Shown: in pieces, positions 6,198 through 8,443 of the stretch
Position numbering within the stretch: the stretch's first letter is position 1
Layout of the letters: every line of letters begins with the position of its first letter
Assembly (NCBI GenBank): GCA_023263015.1
Contig: JALQXV010000066.1
Location: forward strand, 1-8,443
DNA length: 8,443 bases
Direction of reading: 5' to 3'
From: Candidatus Saccharimonadia bacterium
GTDB taxonomy: Bacteria; Patescibacteriota; Saccharimonadia; Saccharimonadales; 2-12-FULL-41-12
Notes under the pieces: generated by a model
Told to the model about the DNA's origin: nothing
Database searches by the model: none
The model's input: only the letters and a program-made list of their open reading frames with translations
Made by a program: the position numbers and the translations under genes

Positions 6198-6865
6198 ATA
6201 TAGAACGTTTCTTCAATAAAGAAAGGCTTACCATCTTGGTAGGCCTTTACTAATGACTGGCTGCTCGGAAACATATCTGGCGCGTTAAAGTCAGGCTCGG
6301 TAGCCCAATAATATGTAGCCTTCGTATCGGTCGGGATAAGCTCGCCTTGAACATCGTCACAAACAAGAAGGGTAAAATGGGTAAAGCTTTCTAGGGCACC
6401 GTCTTTAAAAATCCTAAAGTAACCACCGCCTAACGGTTTAAAGCGAGCATCTAAGCTAGTCCGTTCTTTAATTTGCTGGTGGGCTGATTGTACAGAACTC
6501 TGTTCGGAATTTGGATTAGCGTGCGGTACGCCGGAGTAGCCCAACAGAGGGTGAGTTTGGCGAGTATAAAGTAGCCACGCACCATCTGATTTGCGACGGA
6601 TCACCAAAAATATGACTGAGTGAGCCCGTTCTACAATCAACATTTGATCCTTATCACGCACACCGGTACTGTAGCGTCGACCCTCAGGAGTTAGGTGGTA
6701 TAAACCGTCTTCGGTTTTAGCAACCAAACCACTCGATAGCGTTTTCTTTAAGTGGTAGGTAAATAGCTTGTTCTCGATTTCGTCGGGCTTGAGGTCGCTA
6801 AAACGAATTTCATCTTGAAAGGCAAGTTGGTAAACAATACTGCGCTGTAAGTGATGATCGAGCAT
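6194..6865 (-). CDS. Winged-helix plus degenerate Nudix-like protein
   Basis: A 223-residue protein joining two domains. Residues 1-68 are a winged helix (SIVYQLAFQDEIRFSDLKPD, then LFTYHLKKTLSSGLVAK and the wing GLYHLTPEGRRY), like DNA-binding regulators. Residues about 80-215 follow the Nudix fold (VIFLVIRRKSDGAWLLYTRQ, GYSGVPHANP, then GGGYFRIFKDGALESFTHF). The Nudix box is broken: REUXEEXGU reads QQIKERTSL at 131-139, losing most metal-binding acids, so it more likely binds a nucleotide ligand than hydrolyses it. An ATG 84 nt further upstream is in frame, but those 28 residues are translated tRNA-Cys and were excluded. The gene begins 16 nt after the tRNA-Cys 3' end and probably shares its transcript. 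No Shine-Dalgarno is seen. A ligand-responsive transcription factor is a reasonable inference. Confidence 0.82.
   Translation of the reverse strand: MLDHHLQRSIVYQLAFQDEIRFSDLKPDEIENKLFTYHLKKTLSSGLVAKTEDGLYHLTPEGRRYSTGVRDKDQMLIVERAHSVIFLVIRRKSDGAWLLYTRQTHPLLGYSGVPHANPNSEQSSVQSAHQQIKERTSLDARFKPLGGGYFRIFKDGALESFTHFTLLVCDDVQGELIPTDTKATYYWATEPDFNAPDMFPSSQSLVKAYQDGKPFFIEETFYI
6222..6248 (+). terminator. Terminator-like hairpin for the 240-residue gene, inside the convergent CDS
   Basis: AAAGGCTTACCA (6222-6233) pairs with TGGTAGGCCTTT (6237-6248) across a 3-nt loop. The pair at 6228/6242 is U-G in plus-strand RNA but A-C in minus-strand RNA, so the full 12-bp stem forms only in the plus transcript. 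It lies 25 nt after the plus gene's stop. The T run is short (TTT), so strength is uncertain. Confidence 0.45.
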
Positions 6866-6881
6866 AATTAAAGATTCAAAT

Positions 6882-6955
6882 TGGAGGCACCTACCGGAAT
6901 TGAACCGGTGTAAAAGGTTTTGCAGACCTCTGCGTAACCACTCCGCCAAGGTGCC
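6882..6955 (-). tRNA. tRNA-Cys (GCA)
   Basis: A 74-nt cloverleaf with encoded CCA. The acceptor stem is GGCACCT/AGGTGCC with U73 discriminator, a cysteine identity element. The anticodon loop is CTGCAAA with anticodon GCA, closed by GAGGT/ACCTT (one G-U pair). The T arm is ACCGG-TTCAATT-CCGGT. It is followed 16 nt later on the same strand by the winged-helix/Nudix-like gene. Confidence 0.97.
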
Positions 6956-6965
6956 ATTCGGATCT

Positions 6966-6994
6966 ATTTTACACGTTTTAAGCAGTAATGGTAA
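6966..6994 (-). promoter_or_regulatory. Promoter of tRNA-Cys
   Basis: Read on the minus strand, TTACCA (6994-6989, 4/6 match to -35) is followed after 17 bp by TAAAAT (6971-6966, 5/6 match to -10). The start near 6959 leaves only a few nucleotides before the mature tRNA 5' end at 6955. It would also drive the Nudix-like gene. Confidence 0.6.
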
Positions 6995-6996
6995 GT

Positions 6997-7024
6997 GTTA
7001 CAGTTTAAATTACTGTGGTAAAAT
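6997..7024 (+). promoter_or_regulatory. Promoter of tRNA-Leu
   Basis: TGGTAAAAT (7016-7024) is an extended -10 with a 5/6 hexamer at 7019-7024. GTTACA at 6997-7002 is a 4/6 -35 at 16-bp spacing. The start near 7031 lies 12 nt before the mature tRNA. It is divergent from and interleaved with the tRNA-Cys promoter. Confidence 0.6.
7001..7015. repeat. CAGT-N7-ACTG inverted repeat, copy A (tRNA-Leu promoter)
   Basis: CAGT (7001-7004) and ACTG (7012-7015) flank an AT-only 7-bp centre and lie between the -35 and -10 of tRNA-Leu. One more pair extends the arms to ACAGT/ACTGT (7000-7016). The same right arm also pairs with CAGTAAT at 6983-6989 (ATTACTG at 7009-7015). A matching motif lies at the purF promoter. 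Operator function is a guess. Confidence 0.35.
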
Positions 7025-7042
7025 GATTCAGTTACCTAAAAT

Positions 7043-7128
7043 GGGCGAGTGGCGGAATTGGTATACGCGGTGGACTTAAAATCCGCTGCCCACAAGGCTT
7101 GAGGGTTCGAGTCCCTCCTCGCCCACCA
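7043..7128 (+). tRNA. tRNA-Leu (UAA)
   Basis: An 86-nt class II tRNA with encoded CCA. The acceptor stem is GGGCGAG/CTCGCCC with A73, as expected for leucine. The anticodon loop is CTTAAAA with anticodon TAA (7077-7079), closed by GTGGA/TCCGC. A long variable arm (TGCCCACAAGGCTTG region) precedes the T arm, GAGGG-TTCGAGT-CCCTC. Confidence 0.97.
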
Positions 7129-7136
7129 ACTAAATG

Positions 7137-7158
7137 ACCGGCAATTAGCCGGTTTTTT
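7137..7158 (+). terminator. Intrinsic terminator of tRNA-Leu
   Basis: A perfect 6-bp stem (ACCGGC 7137-7142 with GCCGGT 7148-7153) around loop AATTA runs into six T residues (7153-7158). Flanking AACTAAA (7128-7134) can also pair with TTTAGTT (7156-7162), so the structure is partly symmetrical. It separates tRNA-Leu from purF. Confidence 0.88.
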
Positions 7159-7202
7159 AGTTGATTGAACATCGTAACATTTGAATTTCTTATATATCAG
7201 CT

Positions 7203-7217
7203 CAGTGGTATATACTG
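7203..7217. repeat. CAGT-N7-ACTG inverted repeat, copy B (purF promoter)
   Basis: CAGT (7203-7206) and ACTG (7214-7217) flank GGTATAT, covering the proposed purF -10. It has the same arms and spacing as the copy about 200 bp upstream at tRNA-Leu. The arms are short, so chance is possible. Confidence 0.35.
7206..7216 (+). promoter_or_regulatory. Extended -10 promoter of purF, apparently leaderless
   Basis: TGGTATATA (7206-7214) is an extended -10; TATACT (7211-7216) overlaps it. Transcription would start at about 7221-7223, within 3 nt of the ATG at 7224, and no Shine-Dalgarno precedes the ATG. A less likely alternative uses TATATA at 7191-7196, giving a leader of about 20 nt. Confidence 0.45.
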
Positions 7218-7223
7218 CCAGTA

Positions 7224-8443
7224 ATGGAGCGGCTACAAGAGAAATGCGCAGTGACAGGGGTGGTCGGGCGACATGATGATGTTGAGGCATCTGCCTTAGC
7301 GTATGAAAGCTTGTTCGCAATGCAACACCGAGGCTCTGAAGCTTCTGGTATGACCTCACAGGTTGGTAGCCAACAAATTAATGCTCACCGCGGACTTGGT
7401 ATGGTCCGTGATGTTTACGACGGCGAATCAATCGGCCAGTTAGCTGGTTCGGTGGCAATTGGGCATAACCGCTATTCCACGCACGGTTCTAAAAAGTTGC
7501 ACCCGCAACCTTACGTAGACCCAGCAATCGACTTTGCGTTTGGGCATAATGGTAACCTGCCAGTGGTTGATCATTTAACAAGACACTTAGCAAAACATAA
7601 CATTAAAACCGAAAACTTCAACGACTCGGAATTAATGGGTATTGCCATTGCTCAGTACATTCGTGGTGGCCATGACTTAGCGGATTCGATTGAACTATCG
7701 TATCCACTGTTTCGTGGTGCGTTTTCGTGCGTAGTAATGCACGACGGTATAGTTGCAGCGTTTAGGGATAATAAAGGAATTCGCCCGTTAGCCTTGGGTA
7801 GTTTTGGCGACCGAGATGGTTATACGGTTAGTTCCGAAACTTGTGGTTTAGATATCATTTCGGCACAGTACGAACGGGAAGTGCAGCCAGGTGAGTTGGT
7901 AATTATTACTAAAGACGGTATCGAGTCACGCCAAGTGGCACGTGGCGACGAAAAGCTCGATATGTTCGAGTTCGTATATTTTGCCCGACACGACAGCGAA
8001 TTATACGGTTTAAGCGTTAACGAGGTTCGACGGAACTTTGGGCGTCAGTTAGCTAGGCAGCACCCACCAATTATTGATAACCCCAACAACGTTTTAGTCG
8101 TTCCCGTACCAGACACGTCTGTACCGGCTGCCGAAGGCTATGCAGAAGAGCTTGGTCTAGCGCACAGACAGGCAATCATTAAGAATCGTTTTATTGGCCG
8201 CAGTTTTATGCAGCCATCGGACAGACTGCGCCAAGAACAGCTCAAACGTAAACACAACATTGTCCACGGCTCTATGAAAGGTCGAGACGTTATATTAATC
8301 GACGACTCAATTGTTCGACTTAATACATTGCCACGACTAGTCGAAGCCGCGCACCAAGCTGGAGCCCGAACAGTTACGACCTTGATTGCATCGCCACCGG
8401 TGCGATTTCCTGACTATTACGGCATTGATACTCCTCAGCAGTC
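7224..8443 (+). CDS. purF: Amidophosphoribosyltransferase (glutamine PRPP amidotransferase), 3' partial
   Basis: PurF makes 5-phosphoribosylamine from PRPP and glutamine, the first committed step of purine synthesis. The first 406 residues are present. The ATG at 7224 places a 7-residue propeptide (MERLQEK) before Cys8, the expected N-terminal nucleophile. The glutaminase residues are intact: GHNRYSTHG (Arg83), HNGNL (Asn109, Gly110) and Asp134. The transferase core includes SSETCGLDII, EFVYFARHDSELYG and KNRFIGRSF. The PRPP loop is altered: DDSIVRGTT reads DDSIVRLNT (360-368). Two of the four Fe-S cysteines of the Bacillus subtilis type are absent (Met247 and Asp397 stand there), so it is not an Fe-S form. 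QHRGSEASGM and ARHDS also differ from the usual QHRGQES and ARPDS. It may be a divergent PurF or a paralogue; the frame runs off the window end. Confidence 0.92.
   Translation, partial: MERLQEKCAVTGVVGRHDDVEASALAYESLFAMQHRGSEASGMTSQVGSQQINAHRGLGMVRDVYDGESIGQLAGSVAIGHNRYSTHGSKKLHPQPYVDPAIDFAFGHNGNLPVVDHLTRHLAKHNIKTENFNDSELMGIAIAQYIRGGHDLADSIELSYPLFRGAFSCVVMHDGIVAAFRDNKGIRPLALGSFGDRDGYTVSSETCGLDIISAQYEREVQPGELVIITKDGIESRQVARGDEKLDMFEFVYFARHDSELYGLSVNEVRRNFGRQLARQHPPIIDNPNNVLVVPVPDTSVPAAEGYAEELGLAHRQAIIKNRFIGRSFMQPSDRLRQEQLKRKHNIVHGSMKGRDVILIDDSIVRLNTLPRLVEAAHQAGARTVTTLIASPPVRFPDYYGIDTPQQ

Noticed and set aside
6866..6949. 28-residue N-terminal extension of the minus-strand Nudix-like protein (MAEWLRRGLQ...)
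   Set aside because: It is the translation of tRNA-Cys. The ATG at 6865 just after the tRNA is the first start that leaves an ordinary winged-helix N-terminus.
6882..7128. tRNA pair as an attachment site for a mobile element
   Set aside because: No integrase gene and no repeat of a tRNA 3' end was seen elsewhere in the window.
7129..7223. Purine riboswitch upstream of purF
   Set aside because: The space holds only the tRNA-Leu terminator and the promoter; no three-way junction or conserved riboswitch core was visible and the mRNA appears nearly leaderless.
7036..7359. Minus-strand ORF of 107 residues opposite tRNA-Leu and the start of purF
   Set aside because: Its C-terminal residues (RRDSNPQ, NSATRPF) are the well-known antisense translation of a tRNA-Leu gene, and the rest is antisense to purF.

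Overview
The window most resembles a free-living or environmental member of the Patescibacteria (CPR), possibly Saccharibacteria. This is inferred from compact genes of moderate to low GC, a very short membrane protein with the pilin-like start QKGIAHLP, a winged-helix/Nudix-like fusion of a kind I associate with CPR genomes, and several genes that seem to lack a Shine-Dalgarno leader. The standard genetic code fits every gene. No rRNA or other marker is present to fix the taxonomy.

Left part (1-3778): a run of small, same-strand accessory genes. It opens with a 5'-truncated LLM-family flavin monooxygenase overlapping an F420/NADP-oxidoreductase-like Rossmann protein, closed by a clear intrinsic terminator. 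A second unit encodes a PhnB-like VOC protein and an NTF2/SnoaL-like protein. A third has its own extended -10 promoter and encodes a four-helix DUF1761 membrane protein. Two divergent DUF1801 proteins follow, the first behind a palindromic, apparently leaderless promoter.

Middle part (3779-5374): a good sigma70-type promoter drives an AT-rich pair that looks foreign to its surroundings. One gene encodes a secreted protein with six mature-region cysteines and an Ig-like tail, the other a 73-residue pilin-like single-span protein. A third DUF1801 gene follows.

Right part (5375-8443): an unrecognised 240-residue protein converges with, and overlaps by 4 nt, a minus-strand winged-helix/degenerate-Nudix gene that lies 16 nt behind tRNA-Cys(GCA). 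A palindrome-rich divergent promoter region separates tRNA-Cys from tRNA-Leu(UAA), which ends in a strong terminator. Then comes purF, cut off by the window end. It has a 7-residue propeptide before the catalytic Cys and an altered PRPP-binding loop.

The tRNA/purF end looks like core genome. The stretch from 1 to about 5400 looks like an accumulated accessory block of redox, small-molecule-binding and surface proteins. I see no CRISPR, transposase, integrase, toxin-antitoxin pair or complete defence system. The most unusual points are the PurF loop, the Nudix-like regulator behind tRNA-Cys, the secreted/pilin-like pair, and a CAGT-N7-ACTG motif shared by the tRNA-Leu and purF promoters.
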